Shown here piece after piece: positions 1-9,089 of a DNA stretch of 64,000 nt. Each line of letters begins with the position of its first letter. Position 1 is the first letter of the stretch. The position numbers and the translations under genes are program-made. The notes under the pieces were generated by a model. The model was not told the origin of the DNA. It saw nothing but the letters and a program-made list of their open reading frames with translations, and did not search any database. The stretch is from Vibrio zhanjiangensis (GTDB taxonomy: Bacteria; Pseudomonadota; Gammaproteobacteria; Enterobacterales; Vibrionaceae). The stretch covers positions 62,001-126,000 of the forward strand of contig NZ_BSPW01000024.1 in NCBI RefSeq assembly GCF_030161235.1, given 5' to 3'.

Positions 1-496
1 GGGTAAATCCAGCAACCATAGAGGTTGCATTTTCAAAGCCTGACATATCATTGTAATCGGCATGGGCAATTACATTGACAATCACTCCGTTTTTTTTGTC
101 TTGACGCATTCTTTCTGCGGTTGCTTGACCAAAAGTAAACAGCGTAGCAGCCATTAGGGATAAATGCTGGGTAAAGATATCGCTGGCCCTTTCATCAAAG
201 AATTTGGGCATGGTCTGACTGGTCAGTGCATTGATCAACACATCAGGTGACTGATGGACAGATTGATCAATAAATTGGAATAAAGAGTTAATGCTTTCCA
301 AAGAATGATCATTCATTGCATGCTGATAAATATTCGATGAAATTTTCTTGCATCGCTCAAAAGTCTCATTTAATTGCGTCTTATTTGTATCACAAAGAAT
401 GACAATTCCATCAAGAGATGCAAAGTGCATGGCTAGGGTGCTGCCAAGTTGAGAACCTGCAGAAGTTATTAATATTACAGCACTTTTTATATCCAT
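1..496 (-). CDS. SDR-family oxidoreductase, partial at left edge
   Basis: The ORF starts with ATG at 496 and runs off the left end, so only the N-terminal ~165 residues are visible. They begin MDIKSAVILITSAGSQLG, a glycine-poor variant of the TGxxxGxG dinucleotide-binding turn of short-chain dehydrogenases. A hydrophobic strand and an acidic residue (ILCDT) follow, as expected at the end of beta-2, and later a stretch like VNVIAHADY where SDRs carry the catalytic Ser. The YxxxK motif would lie beyond the window. It is probably a cytoplasmic NAD(P)-dependent reductase; the substrate cannot be told. The atypical first turn may indicate a divergent or non-catalytic member. Confidence 0.7.
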   Translation of the reverse strand, partial: MDIKSAVILITSAGSQLGSTLAMHFASLDGIVILCDTNKTQLNETFERCKKISSNIYQHAMNDHSLESINSLFQFIDQSVHQSPDVLINALTSQTMPKFFDERASDIFTQHLSLMAATLFTFGQATAERMRQDKKNGVIVNVIAHADYNDMSGFENATSMVAGFT

Positions 497-563
497 ACAC
501 AGTGCCTCCATCGGTGGCGTTGAAAGTTTGTCCACATATCATGGTAGATTAATTGTGTGTTTG

Positions 564-631
564 GTGTGAATAAGCTCAAATAACTTGTGCATATCTAGGG
601 GGTAAATTAAATAACTTGCGCTCATTCACAC
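564..631. repeat. Inverted and direct repeats upstream of the SDR gene
   Basis: GTGTGAAT (564-571) is matched by ATTCACAC (624-631). Between them AAATAACTTGTGC (about 578) recurs as AAATAACTTGCGC (about 610). The block lies 68 bp upstream of the minus-strand SDR start, where a regulator could bind. No promoter hexamers stand out. Confidence 0.35.
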
Positions 632-694
632 TTATGAGCAACTTGTTGATTAATAAATGACTGATATGAAAGTAACTGTGATCTGCATAGATCT

Positions 695-1204
695 TTAAAC
701 TTGAGTTTGAATTTGGAAGCTTCTTTGGGCAGCGATCAGCTGATTGTATAGGTCGATTGGTATGAGTGGCTTACTTTCTGTCTCACCTAATTGACGACGT
801 TGATGTCCTGACAAATTGTGATAGACATCCTCTGGAAGATTAAAAGTATCCTCAGGCATGTAGGTTAAGGCATCGGGTTTTAGATAGTGGCAGAGTTTCG
901 CACTTGGGAGGCCTGATGAGTGGAATAGCTTAGCTTGAGTGGCCGCCAGCGGATATGACTCTTGGTCGGATCTCAGGGCCTGAGGTTGAGAGAGTTCAAA
1001 GCGACGTCTCAAGGCCTCTTCTGTGGTATCTATCTGCGTAAGTTTCTCGACAGGAGTACTGTCTCTAACATCATCAGAAAACAGAGATAGAATGAAAGAG
1101 AAATCTGCACGGCGTCCTTCTTGGATGGCATGGCTAATACCATTTCCGAATTGAAGTTCGTTGATAATTCCTGCTTTATCTAATGTATGAATCTGAGTTT
1201 GCAT
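695..1204 (-). CDS. VC2046/SO_2500 family protein (unknown function)
   Basis: A 169-residue soluble protein with no signal peptide, membrane segment or catalytic motif that I recognise. Its place directly downstream of sodB and its general look fit the conserved gammaproteobacterial family named VC2046/SO_2500, whose members sit beside sodB in Vibrio. That naming is from memory of the synteny, not from alignment. The C-terminal half is rich in Gln, Pro and Leu (for example YNQLIAAQRS). It has its own gap from sodB (about 70 bp downstream of the sodB terminator), so it is probably transcribed separately. The function is unknown. Confidence 0.6.
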   Translation of the reverse strand: MQTQIHTLDKAGIINELQFGNGISHAIQEGRRADFSFILSLFSDDVRDSTPVEKLTQIDTTEEALRRRFELSQPQALRSDQESYPLAATQAKLFHSSGLPSAKLCHYLKPDALTYMPEDTFNLPEDVYHNLSGHQRRQLGETESKPLIPIDLYNQLIAAQRSFQIQTQV

Positions 1205-1274
1205 GTCACCTCGCTTGATGCCTATTTAGCGGCAACCTGTAGGTAAACTTTAGAGAAATGATTGACTAGAAAAG

Positions 1275-1299
1275 AAAAAAGCCAGTGACTACTGGCTTT
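1275..1299 (-). terminator. Rho-independent terminator of sodB
   Basis: On the minus strand AAAGCCAGT, loop of 4, ACTGGCTTT is followed by a T-rich run (the A-run at 1271-1280 on the plus strand). It lies about 30 bp downstream of the sodB stop. Confidence 0.85.
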
Positions 1300-1331
1300 A
1301 GGTGATAAAAATGGATCTTTTTCTTGCGATG

Positions 1332-1916
1332 TTATTTTGCTAGGTTTTCTGCAACGAAGTCCCAGTTAACTAGAGCCCAGAAGCCATTCATATAATCAGG
1401 GCGAACATTGCGGTAATCGATGTAGTAAGCGTGCTCCCACAAATCAACAGTAAGCAGTGGTGTGGTACCCGTCTCAGTAAGAGGTGTTGCTGCGTTTGAG
1501 GTGTTAACAATATCGAGAGAGCCATCAGCTTTTTTAACCAGCCAAGTCCATGAAGAACCAAAGTTGTTGATCGCAGAATCTGTGAATTTTGCTTTAAAAT
1601 CTTCAAAAGAACCAAATGCAGCATTGATTGCTTCTGCAACCGCACCTGTAGGCTCACCACCCGCATTGGGTGCTAGACAGTGCCAGTAGAAAGTGTGGTT
1701 CCAGATTTGAGCGGCATTGTTGAAAACACCACCCGTAGAAGTTTTAATGATGTCTTCTAGTGATTTGCCTTCAAACTCAGTGCCAGGGATAAGACCATTA
1801 AGTTTAACAACGTATGTGTTGTGATGCTTGCCGTGGTGGAAATCTAGAGTTTCAGCTGAGATATGTGGTTCTAGTGCATCTTTTGCGTAAGGAAGAGCGG
1901 GTAGTTCAAATGCCAT
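1332..1916 (-). CDS. sodB: Superoxide dismutase [Fe]
   Basis: Cytoplasmic iron superoxide dismutase that converts superoxide to oxygen and hydrogen peroxide. The 194-residue product aligns by eye along its whole length with E. coli SodB ([15 protein letters not shown] there, [15 protein letters not shown] here). The expected metal ligands are present: His27 (DFHHGKHH), His about 74 (WNHTFYW), and Asp/His in [11 protein letters not shown]. The longest ORF would add 26 residues (start at 1994), but the ATG at 1916 has GGAGA just upstream and matches the family N terminus, so I use it. Fe-type residues such as [13 protein letters not shown] support Fe rather than Mn. A good terminator follows. 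Divergent from grxD. Confidence 0.97.
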   Translation of the reverse strand: MAFELPALPYAKDALEPHISAETLDFHHGKHHNTYVVKLNGLIPGTEFEGKSLEDIIKTSTGGVFNNAAQIWNHTFYWHCLAPNAGGEPTGAVAEAINAAFGSFEDFKAKFTDSAINNFGSSWTWLVKKADGSLDIVNTSNAATPLTETGTTPLLTVDLWEHAYYIDYRNVRPDYMNGFWALVNWDFVAENLAK

Positions 1917-2186
1917 TGCTCGATTCTCCATTGAATATGAGAGAGTAGACTTCTCTCGATTGCTTCCAGTGTCATTTTTATCATGGCGTGCCATAGGCCC
2001 ACCATGTCGTTTTGGTAACTGCGCTACAGTCTAGCAAGTTTTTACTTTATTGAAAGCGTCATAGTCAAATTCTCTATGAAATTTCTTAATCACATTAAAG
2101 CCGCAAACATTATAGGCTTTTTATTCTCAGCCAATGGTTTAAAATATGCCAATAATTTGCGCTAATGCCATATAAAAGAGGAAGCA

Positions 2187-2525
2187 ATGGAAACCATAGA
2201 CAAAATTAAACAGCAAATCGAAGAGAACGCCATCCTGTTGTACATGAAAGGTTCTCCAAAGCTACCTAGCTGTGGCTTTTCATCTCAGGCTTCACAAGCG
2301 TTGATGGCTTGTGGAGAAAAATTCGCCTACGTAGACATTCTACAAAACCCAGATATTCGTGCTGAGCTACCTGCTTACGCACAGTGGCCGACTTTTCCTC
2401 AGCTATGGGTTGAAGGTGAGCTGATTGGTGGTTGCGACATTATTCTTGAGATGTTCCAAAAAGGTGAATTACAACCATTAATCAAAGAAGCGGCAGAGCG
2501 TGCTGGTTCTAGTGAAGAAGAATAA
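2187..2525 (+). CDS. grxD: Monothiol glutaredoxin Grx4
   Basis: A 112-residue monothiol glutaredoxin with the CGFS active site (LPSCGFSSQA, about residues 27-36). In this family the site binds a bridging [2Fe-2S] cluster with glutathione and serves iron-sulfur trafficking rather than general disulfide reduction. The family landmarks YMKGSP, WPTFPQLWV and GGCDI are all there, and the length is typical. GAGGAAGC just before the ATG is a good ribosome-binding site. It is divergent from sodB, a pairing seen in other vibrios, and joins two iron/oxidative-stress genes around one 270 bp promoter region. Confidence 0.96.
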   Translation: METIDKIKQQIEENAILLYMKGSPKLPSCGFSSQASQALMACGEKFAYVDILQNPDIRAELPAYAQWPTFPQLWVEGELIGGCDIILEMFQKGELQPLIKEAAERAGSSEEE

Positions 2526-2564
2526 ACAAACCACTGTTTAAATTTACAGTTTTTCTTGATTTGT

Positions 2565-2600
2565 AAGGGCTACATTGGGTAATGTAGCCCTTATTGTATC
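2565..2600 (+). terminator. Hairpin terminator after grxD
   Basis: AAGGGCTACAT (2565-2575) pairs perfectly with ATGTAGCCCTT (2582-2592) around a 6-base loop and is followed by a weak T-rich tail. It separates grxD from topB. Confidence 0.7.
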
Positions 2601-2615
2601 TGTTTGATTATTATT

Positions 2616-4565
2616 ATGACGCGTCTATATATAGCTGAGAAACCTAGCCTTGGCCGCGCCATTGCAGCGGCGCTTCCTAATCCACAGCAAAAGGATCAGG
2701 GCTTTATTCGCTGTGGAAATGGTGATGTGGTCACTTGGTGTATTGGTCACTTGCTTGAGCAGGTAGAGCCTGAAGCCTACGATGACAGATACAAAAAGTG
2801 GAATATGGCCGATTTACCTATTGTGCCGCAGCGATGGCAGCTTAGACCAAGAAAATCGGCCAGTAAGCAATTAGCCGTGGTTAAAAAGCTGATCAAAACC
2901 TGTACAGAGATTATTCATGCTGGTGATCCTGACAGGGAAGGACAACTGCTGGTGGACGAAGTATTAGATTACTGTAACGTTACCAAAGACAAGCAGGCGG
3001 GGGCGCAGCGTCTTTTGATCAGTGACCTCAATCTGCCAGCGGTTAAGCGTGCATTGAATCAAATGCGCAGTAATCAGGAATTTATACCTCTTTCTATTTC
3101 TGCTTTGGCGCGCTCTCGCGCTGACTGGCTTTATGGCATGAATATGTCACGAGCCTATACTTTGCTTGGCCAGCAAGCGGGGTACCAAGGCGTGTTGTCA
3201 GTTGGGCGAGTACAAACGCCTGTACTAGGTTTGGTGGTGCGCCGTGACGAAGAAATAGAAAATTTTGTCCCACGGGATTATTTTACTCTCGATGCGCTTA
3301 TTCCTTATCAAGAGGGCGCGCGTCACTTTGATATACGCGCTCGCTGGAAGCCAAGCGAAGCCTGCCAACCATGGCAAGATGAAGAAGGCAGAGTTCTGAA
3401 TAGAAAACTGGTGGAGAATGTGGCAAGCCGAATCGCCAATCAAGCGGCGAAGGTGGTTGAATCAGAGCAAAAACAAACCAAGCAGTTCGCACCGCTGCCA
3501 TACTCACTATCAGCCTTGCAAATTGATGCAGCAAAACGCTTTGGTATGAGCGCTCAGCAAGTTCTCGACACTTGTCAGGCTTTGTACGAAAAACACAAGC
3601 TCATCACCTATCCACGTTCTGACCGTCGTCACCTTCCGCAGGGGCATTATGCCGAGGCAAGCAGTGTGTGTGATGCGATTAGTAATAATGCCAAAGAGCT
3701 CAATGTCGCCGTCTCTCAAGCTGACTTAACGCTGAAATCCAAAGCTTGGAACGATAAAAAAGTCGATGCTCACCACGCTATCATCCCTACACCCAAAAAA
3801 GCCTCAGTCAATGCGTTATCAGCCAATGAGATGAAAATCTATCAGCAAATTGCGCGTCAATATGTAATGCAGTTCTATCCTGCGGCGGTGTACGCCGAAG
3901 CCAAACTGGTGTTTGATATTGCTGGTGGTGAGTTTATTGCTAAGGGACGCCAACTTGTTTTCTCGGGGTGGAAAGCGCTGCTTGGTCAAACCAATGAAGA
4001 AGAGACAGGCGTAGATACGGTTCCGCCTTTGTCAAAAGGCACTGTGTTAACCTGCCGAGAAGGGGAAATCAAAGATCGCAAAACTGAGCCGCCCAAACAC
4101 TTTACTGAAGCCAGTTTGCTGCAGGCCATGACAGGTATTGCGCGTTTTGTCTCTGACAAAGAGTTGAAAAAGATCCTAAAAGAGACTGATGGCCTTGGCA
4201 CCGAAGCGACTCGCGCTGGGATTCTCGATACCTTGTTCAAGCGCCAGTTACTTAAAAGACAAGGTAAAACGATTTTAAGCTCACCTGCAGGGCGAGGACT
4301 TATTCATGCTCTACCTGCGGAATCAACCTATCCTGATATGACCGCCCACTGGGAGCATCAGCTGCAGGGAATGGCGGAGAGAAATCAGGCTTATCAGCCC
4401 TTTATGTCGGCGCTCCAAGGTAAGATTGATGGTTTGATGCAGCAAATAAAATCACAACCTGTTCCTGAATCGCTACGTCATTTACCAAAAGTGGAAAAAC
4501 CTGCCTTTAAGCGTAAACGTGTCGGACGCGCTAAATACAGCAGTAAAAAGCGCGTCGCAAGCTAA
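2616..4565 (+). CDS. topB: DNA topoisomerase III
   Basis: Type IA topoisomerase (649 residues from the ATG at 2616) that decatenates and relaxes DNA through a covalent 5'-phosphotyrosine. The N-terminal Toprim domain shows the EKPSLGRAIA glutamate and the DPDREGQLL acidic motif. The LITYPRSDRR motif near residue 330 carries the catalytic tyrosine. The central GRVQTPVLGLVVRR and the later GLGTEATRAGIL motifs are typical of TopB. There are no C-terminal zinc fingers, which fits TopB rather than TopA; the tail is basic (KRKRVGRAKYSSKKR). The longest ORF opens at a TTG 12 bp upstream, but MTRLYIAEKPS matches the family start. Confidence 0.96.
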   Translation: MTRLYIAEKPSLGRAIAAALPNPQQKDQGFIRCGNGDVVTWCIGHLLEQVEPEAYDDRYKKWNMADLPIVPQRWQLRPRKSASKQLAVVKKLIKTCTEIIHAGDPDREGQLLVDEVLDYCNVTKDKQAGAQRLLISDLNLPAVKRALNQMRSNQEFIPLSISALARSRADWLYGMNMSRAYTLLGQQAGYQGVLSVGRVQTPVLGLVVRRDEEIENFVPRDYFTLDALIPYQEGARHFDIRARWKPSEACQPWQDEEGRVLNRKLVENVASRIANQAAKVVESEQKQTKQFAPLPYSLSALQIDAAKRFGMSAQQVLDTCQALYEKHKLITYPRSDRRHLPQGHYAEASSVCDAISNNAKELNVAVSQADLTLKSKAWNDKKVDAHHAIIPTPKKASVNALSANEMKIYQQIARQYVMQFYPAAVYAEAKLVFDIAGGEFIAKGRQLVFSGWKALLGQTNEEETGVDTVPPLSKGTVLTCREGEIKDRKTEPPKHFTEASLLQAMTGIARFVSDKELKKILKETDGLGTEATRAGILDTLFKRQLLKRQGKTILSSPAGRGLIHALPAESTYPDMTAHWEHQLQGMAERNQAYQPFMSALQGKIDGLMQQIKSQPVPESLRHLPKVEKPAFKRKRVGRAKYSSKKRVAS

Positions 4566-4572
4566 CCGATTA

Positions 4573-5253
4573 TCACCACGGCAAGGGTGAACCATCGTAG
4601 TTAATAAACTCACCAGAGTGGTCAGTCGTCGCAGAGTCAATAACCTCAATTAAGCCAGTGACAGAAGTGTCAGTATTGATTAACGCATTTGGTCCGCCCA
4701 TGTCAGTGAGTACCCATCCAGGGTGAAGCGCCAGTACGGTGAAGTCTTGGCTGGCGAGATCGTTGCTCAAGCTTTTCACTATAGAATTGAGCGCTGCTTT
4801 TGAAGAACGATAAATATAGCTACCGCCCGATGTGTTGTCGCCCATGCTACCCATTTTAGAAGAGATACAGGCGATCTTTTTCAATGAGCCTCTCTTAAGG
4901 TTAGGATAGAGGGCTTCGACCAATTTCATCGGAGCTATGGTATTGATTTCCAGTGCTTTACGCCATTCTTCAATATCGGTCTCACCAAACACATAGCCTT
5001 TGGGTCCATAATATCCAGCGTTGTTGATCAGAATATCTATTTCAGGAAGCTGGCTAGCTAGGGTTTCGTAACGAGCATAATTCGTCACATCAAGCTGATG
5101 GCAATGCAAGTTTGGACGTTCGAGCTTAAACAGTTCACTGGCATGACTTTGTGAGCGATAGGTTGCGTGTACTTGATAATTTTTGGCAAGATAATGCTTA
5201 ACCAAACTCAATCCTATACCTCGGTTCGCGCCAGTAATAACCACTGTAGTCAT
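4573..5253 (-). CDS. SDR-family NAD(P)-dependent oxidoreductase
   Basis: A complete 226-residue classical short-chain dehydrogenase. TGANRGIGLSL (residues 7-17) is the cofactor turn, DILINNAGYYG the NNAG motif, and IACISSKMGSM with YIYRSSKAALN supplies the catalytic Ser and the YxxxK pair. LALHPGWVLTDMGG is the typical loop after the active site of the CsgA/sniffer-like subgroup, often annotated as carbonyl reductases. The substrate is unknown. AAGGA sits upstream of the ATG. It ends 7 bp from the topB stop (convergent) and starts opposite the deacetylase gene. Confidence 0.9.
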   Translation of the reverse strand: MTTVVITGANRGIGLSLVKHYLAKNYQVHATYRSQSHASELFKLERPNLHCHQLDVTNYARYETLASQLPEIDILINNAGYYGPKGYVFGETDIEEWRKALEINTIAPMKLVEALYPNLKRGSLKKIACISSKMGSMGDNTSGGSYIYRSSKAALNSIVKSLSNDLASQDFTVLALHPGWVLTDMGGPNALINTDTSVTGLIEVIDSATTDHSGEFINYDGSPLPW

Positions 5254-5414
5254 GGGTAATCCTTTTTCGTTAGGGGAGGGGAATCATGAAACACAAGACG
5301 TCTTGTTCTAAGCAAAATCAATTTAAGCATGTTTTGCAATCGGGTGACAACTTGTTACCATGCCAAGCATCAAAATATGCGCAGATAGTTGCTCCAAAAG
5401 GTCAACAAAACCTA

Positions 5415-6353
5415 ATGATTCCACTGATCTATCATCCAATTTATTCCAAACTCCCTTTGCCTGATGGGCACAGGTATCCAATTCACAAATATCGGCTCCT
5501 CTATCAAACAATCGAAACCAAGCGCCAAAGCGATAGCCAGTGGCAAGCGCTTTTTTGCTACCATCAGCCCACGCCGCTGTTAAGAGCAGAAGTTGAGCAA
5601 ACCCACTGTAAGCGCTACATAGAGCAGCTTTTTTCCGGAACGTTAGCGGTTTCACCCATGCGGCGAATTGGCTTTCCTTGGAGTGAGCGCTTGATTGAAC
5701 GTACACTGACTTCTGCTGGGGGAACCTGTCTAACCGCTGAGCTTGCACTAAAGAGTGGCGTTGCTATTCATCTCAGTGGCGGCTACCATCACGCACATTA
5801 TGATTATGGCAGCGGCTTTTGTTTGCTTAATGATTTGGTGTTGGCTGCCAAACGATCACTGCTTCAGGAAGGTATCGATAAGGTGCTGATCGTCGACAGT
5901 GATGTCCACCATGGCGATGGAACCGCGACCCTATGTCAAGACAACCAAGCGATTGTTACTCTCTCTTTCCATTGTGATAAGAACTTTCCTGCCAGAAAGC
6001 CTGATTCGGACATAGATATTGCCTTGCCAAGAGACACCGGAGACCCAGAATTTTTGAGTGTGTTTGAATCTGTTGTGACAATGGCTATCAACTGTCACCA
6101 GCCGGATTTGATTTTGTATGATGCAGGTGTGGATATTCACCAAGACGATGAACTTGGGTATTTAAATATCAGCACAGAAGCAATTTTTGCCCGCGATAAG
6201 CGCATGTTTGAAACGGCAAAACAACGCGCTATACCTATTGCGTGTGTGGTAGGCGGTGGCTACCGAAACGATCACAGTGAATTAGTGCCCATTCATATGC
6301 AGCTATTGAATGCCGCCTTTGAGGTTTATGCTAAGAGCGAAGAAAAGACATGA
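5415..6353 (+). CDS. Histone deacetylase-superfamily amidohydrolase
   Basis: A zinc-dependent deacetylase of the arginase/HDAC fold (312 residues). Motifs: GGYHHAHYDYGSGFCLLND (active-site His pair and following loop), VLIVDSDVHHGDGTA (Asp and His zinc ligands) and LYDAGVDIHQDDELG (third zinc Asp). Bacterial members remove acetyl groups from small amines or lysine; the substrate here is unknown. The start is uncertain. ATG 5415 gives MIPLIYHPIYSKLPLPDGHRY, the usual family N terminus, but an upstream in-frame ATG at 5286 has a very strong site (AGGGGAGGGGAATC) and would add 43 unconserved residues. The last 4 bases overlap the NUDIX gene. Confidence 0.88.
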   Translation: MIPLIYHPIYSKLPLPDGHRYPIHKYRLLYQTIETKRQSDSQWQALFCYHQPTPLLRAEVEQTHCKRYIEQLFSGTLAVSPMRRIGFPWSERLIERTLTSAGGTCLTAELALKSGVAIHLSGGYHHAHYDYGSGFCLLNDLVLAAKRSLLQEGIDKVLIVDSDVHHGDGTATLCQDNQAIVTLSFHCDKNFPARKPDSDIDIALPRDTGDPEFLSVFESVVTMAINCHQPDLILYDAGVDIHQDDELGYLNISTEAIFARDKRMFETAKQRAIPIACVVGGGYRNDHSELVPIHMQLLNAAFEVYAKSEEKT

Positions 6354-6832
6354 AACAAAGAATTAGAGCGGCAGGCATTCTTATCCATCAGCACGCCATA
6401 TTGCTGCTAAAAGTCAAAGACTTCACAGGCGAATATTGGGTGCCGCCCGGCGGTGGCTTAGAAGAAGGGGATAAAAGCTCCAAAGCGTGTTTAGTCAGAG
6501 AGTTTAAAGAAGAAGCTGGCTTAGATATTGAAGTAGGCTCTCTCGTTTGCGTGCGCGAGTTTTTAGAAACAGAGAAAAATCGCTACCACTGTGAGCTGTT
6601 TTACCATGTGACAAGTTATCGCGGTGACCCCCACCTTAACAATCTTGCTGGATTAAACGATGAGCATTACATCCAAAAGGTAGAATGGGTGCCGTTGTCT
6701 GAATTAGCCGAAAAACGCATATATCCCAAAGAGCTTGCGCATAAGCTGCTTGACCTTATCGATAACAAACAATTTTCTACCCATCTAGGCAGTTATATTC
6801 AGGGTGAACAGGATGACATTAATTATTTGTAA
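6350..6832 (+). CDS. NUDIX hydrolase
   Basis: A 160-residue NUDIX protein that should hydrolyse a nucleoside-diphosphate-linked substrate. The NUDIX box starts at GGGLEEGDK and ends REFKEEAGL. The metal-binding glutamates of REFxEE are intact, but the earlier conserved Glu (position 7 of the GX5E part) is Lys, with an Asp just before it. ATG overlaps the deacetylase stop (ATGA), so the two are translationally coupled and probably act in one pathway, possibly on an acetylated or ADP-linked metabolite (inference). The C-terminal 40 residues are not recognisable. Confidence 0.9.
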   Translation: MKQRIRAAGILIHQHAILLLKVKDFTGEYWVPPGGGLEEGDKSSKACLVREFKEEAGLDIEVGSLVCVREFLETEKNRYHCELFYHVTSYRGDPHLNNLAGLNDEHYIQKVEWVPLSELAEKRIYPKELAHKLLDLIDNKQFSTHLGSYIQGEQDDINYL

Positions 6833-6990
6833 ATTACCCAGCAACCTTTGATAAAAAAGAGAGTCATATTAAGGTTGTGTGAGTACTTAGCTGATATTAT
6901 TTTCCAGCGAAATATTAGCGCTACTCCAACGAAAACCAAGCTTATCGCTTTGGTTGATTTTTCCCCTTGAACTATCCACAGGAAACTATT

Positions 6991-8943
6991 TTGAACAGAT
7001 TAAAGGCACTTACAGGGCCACTTTATCCAGTCGTTTCGGTTACGATTGTATTACTTGCGCTATTTTCATTGTCGCGCCTTGGGCTTGCACTATGGCATTT
7101 TGATCGAGTATCAGATGCACAAGGATGGAGTCATATCTTTGCAAGTGGTTTACGAGTGGATATCTCGTCAATCTGTTATCTATTTATTTTGCCTGCGTTT
7201 TTGTCTGCTCTGCTTGCTGGCGAACATTGGGTTGGTCGGATTTGGAGTTGGGTTCTTAGGATTTGGATTACGCTTGGTTTGTGGATAGTCGTCTACATGG
7301 AAGTGGCTACGCCCCCCTTTATTATTGAATACGACTTGCGTCCCAACCGCCTGTTTATTGAATATCTTGTATACCCTAAAGAAGTATTTGGCATGCTATG
7401 GTCTGGCTACAAACTGGAATTATTCATTGGGCTTGTCGTCAGTGTTGCCACGGTTGTTTTGGGCTGGCGATGGAGTAAAAGCTTAGTGACGGGCCTTCGA
7501 TACCCGAAATGGTATTGGCGTCCTGTGATTGCAGTGTTTATCGTAGCAATTGGTATATTGGGCGCTCGCTCTTCTCTAGGTCACCGTCCTATGAATCCCG
7601 CTATGGTTGCGTTTTCTGGAGATCCGCTAATGAATGATCTGAGTTTGAATTCTTCATACTCAGTGATTTTTGCGGCGAAGCAAATGAAATCAGAAGCCAG
7701 TGCGTTTGATTTTTATCCCAAAATGGATCAGCAGCAAGTTATTGCTGAAGTTCGTGCTTCTATGAATGTGGCGTCACAGGATTTTGTCAGCGATAGCAAA
7801 CCTTCGTTGGTGAAACATATCGCGACTTACCAAGGACAACCTAAAAACATTGTCATACTGTTAATGGAAAGTCATGGCGCACGATATGTTAAGAGTCTGG
7901 GCGGTCTCGATCTTTCGCCAAATATGGATAAAGCGATTGAAGAAGGTTGGGCATTTACTCGTATGTACGCCACAGGTACTCGTTCTGTGCGTGGAATCGA
8001 GGCAGTCACGACTGGTTTCTCACCAACCCCGGCACGATCGGTGGTGAAATTGGGCAAGAGTCAAACGAACTTTTTTACCATTGCAGGTCTGTTGGAAAAT
8101 CTTGGTTATCACACCCAATTTATTTACGGTGGGGAAAGTCATTTCGATAATATGAAATCTTTCTTTCTTGGTAATGGCTTCACCGACATGCAGGACTTTG
8201 CCACTTTCTCTAATCCTAAATTTGTCGGATCTTGGGGGGCTTCTGATGAAGATTTATTTGCAAAAGCTGACCAAGAATTCTCCAAGATGTCTAACCAAGG
8301 AAAACCATTTTTTAGCTTAGTATTTAGTTCATCTAATCATAGCCCATTTGAGTTTCCTGAAGGTTCAATATCGTTATATAACCAGCCAAGTCAGACAGTT
8401 GAAAATGCGGTAAAATATGCTGATTATGCCTTAGGGCAGTTTATTGAAAAGGCGAAACAGTCTAACTATTGGGATAACACAGTCTTTGTCGTTGTCGCTG
8501 ACCATGATGCGCGAACTTCGGGGAATAAGCCTATTCCTGTCGAATACTTCCATATTCCTGCAGTCATATTTGGTGGTGATATTGAAGCGCGTAAAGACGA
8601 TCGTTTAGTGAGCCAGATTGATTTGGCGCCGACATTGTTGTCTTTGGCAGGTATTAGTAGCCAAAATCCTATGATAGGCCATGATTTGACCCAAGATGTA
8701 CCGCAAGAAAAGCAGCGAGCAATGATGCAGCGAGATAAAAATTTTGGCTGGCTAACTGCTGATAATCAAGTGGTTGTCTTGCAGCCTGAGCAGGGCATTT
8801 CAACCTATCTCTACGATAGTGAATCACATTCTTTGGTTTCTCATGATGTCGACAAAGCCATTATTAATCGAGCTCATGCAAATGCCATGTGGGGAAGTCT
8901 TGCGTTTAATGAAGATTTCTACACAGCAAAAGATACCAATTAG
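6991..8943 (+). CDS. LTA synthase-like phosphoglycerol transferase (sulfatase superfamily)
   Basis: Inner-membrane protein with five predicted N-terminal membrane segments (to about residue 195) and a periplasmic alkaline-phosphatase-superfamily domain. NIVILLMESHGARYV carries the metal Glu, and MYATGTRSVRGIEAV holds the nucleophilic Thr in the position used by LtaS and OpgB. VVVADHDAR provides further metal ligands. It most likely transfers phosphoglycerol from phosphatidylglycerol to a periplasmic acceptor such as osmoregulated glucans. I start at the TTG at 6991 because AGGA lies 7 bases before it; another TTG 24 bp upstream is also in frame. Pairing with dgkA fits, since the reaction releases diacylglycerol. 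Confidence 0.85.
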   Translation: MNRLKALTGPLYPVVSVTIVLLALFSLSRLGLALWHFDRVSDAQGWSHIFASGLRVDISSICYLFILPAFLSALLAGEHWVGRIWSWVLRIWITLGLWIVVYMEVATPPFIIEYDLRPNRLFIEYLVYPKEVFGMLWSGYKLELFIGLVVSVATVVLGWRWSKSLVTGLRYPKWYWRPVIAVFIVAIGILGARSSLGHRPMNPAMVAFSGDPLMNDLSLNSSYSVIFAAKQMKSEASAFDFYPKMDQQQVIAEVRASMNVASQDFVSDSKPSLVKHIATYQGQPKNIVILLMESHGARYVKSLGGLDLSPNMDKAIEEGWAFTRMYATGTRSVRGIEAVTTGFSPTPARSVVKLGKSQTNFFTIAGLLENLGYHTQFIYGGESHFDNMKSFFLGNGFTDMQDFATFSNPKFVGSWGASDEDLFAKADQEFSKMSNQGKPFFSLVFSSSNHSPFEFPEGSISLYNQPSQTVENAVKYADYALGQFIEKAKQSNYWDNTVFVVVADHDARTSGNKPIPVEYFHIPAVIFGGDIEARKDDRLVSQIDLAPTLLSLAGISSQNPMIGHDLTQDVPQEKQRAMMQRDKNFGWLTADNQVVVLQPEQGISTYLYDSESHSLVSHDVDKAIINRAHANAMWGSLAFNEDFYTAKDTN

Positions 8944-9020
8944 CCAAGCCTGCGTTGGTACGTTTTGTTGTGATACGTCCTCTATTTTCCTTAGCTAAAG
9001 GATAAATCGAGCTCATTACG

Positions 9021-9056
9021 AATGAGTCACTTTTTCATGTTTGAAAGTGACTCATT
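9021..9056. repeat. Perfect 13-bp inverted repeat between ltaS-like gene and dgkA
   Basis: AATGAGTCACTTT (9021-9033) pairs exactly with AAAGTGACTCATT (9044-9056) around a 10-base loop. No T-run follows, so it may be an attenuator, an mRNA-processing site or an operator rather than a terminator. It ends 33 bp before the dgkA start. Confidence 0.75.
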
Positions 9057-9089
9057 AGCCAAAAACCTAAATTAATAAGAATCGCAGTT

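Noticed and set aside
5323..5748. 141-residue ORF antisense to the deacetylase gene
   Set aside because: Shadow of a conserved coding frame, with no motif of its own.
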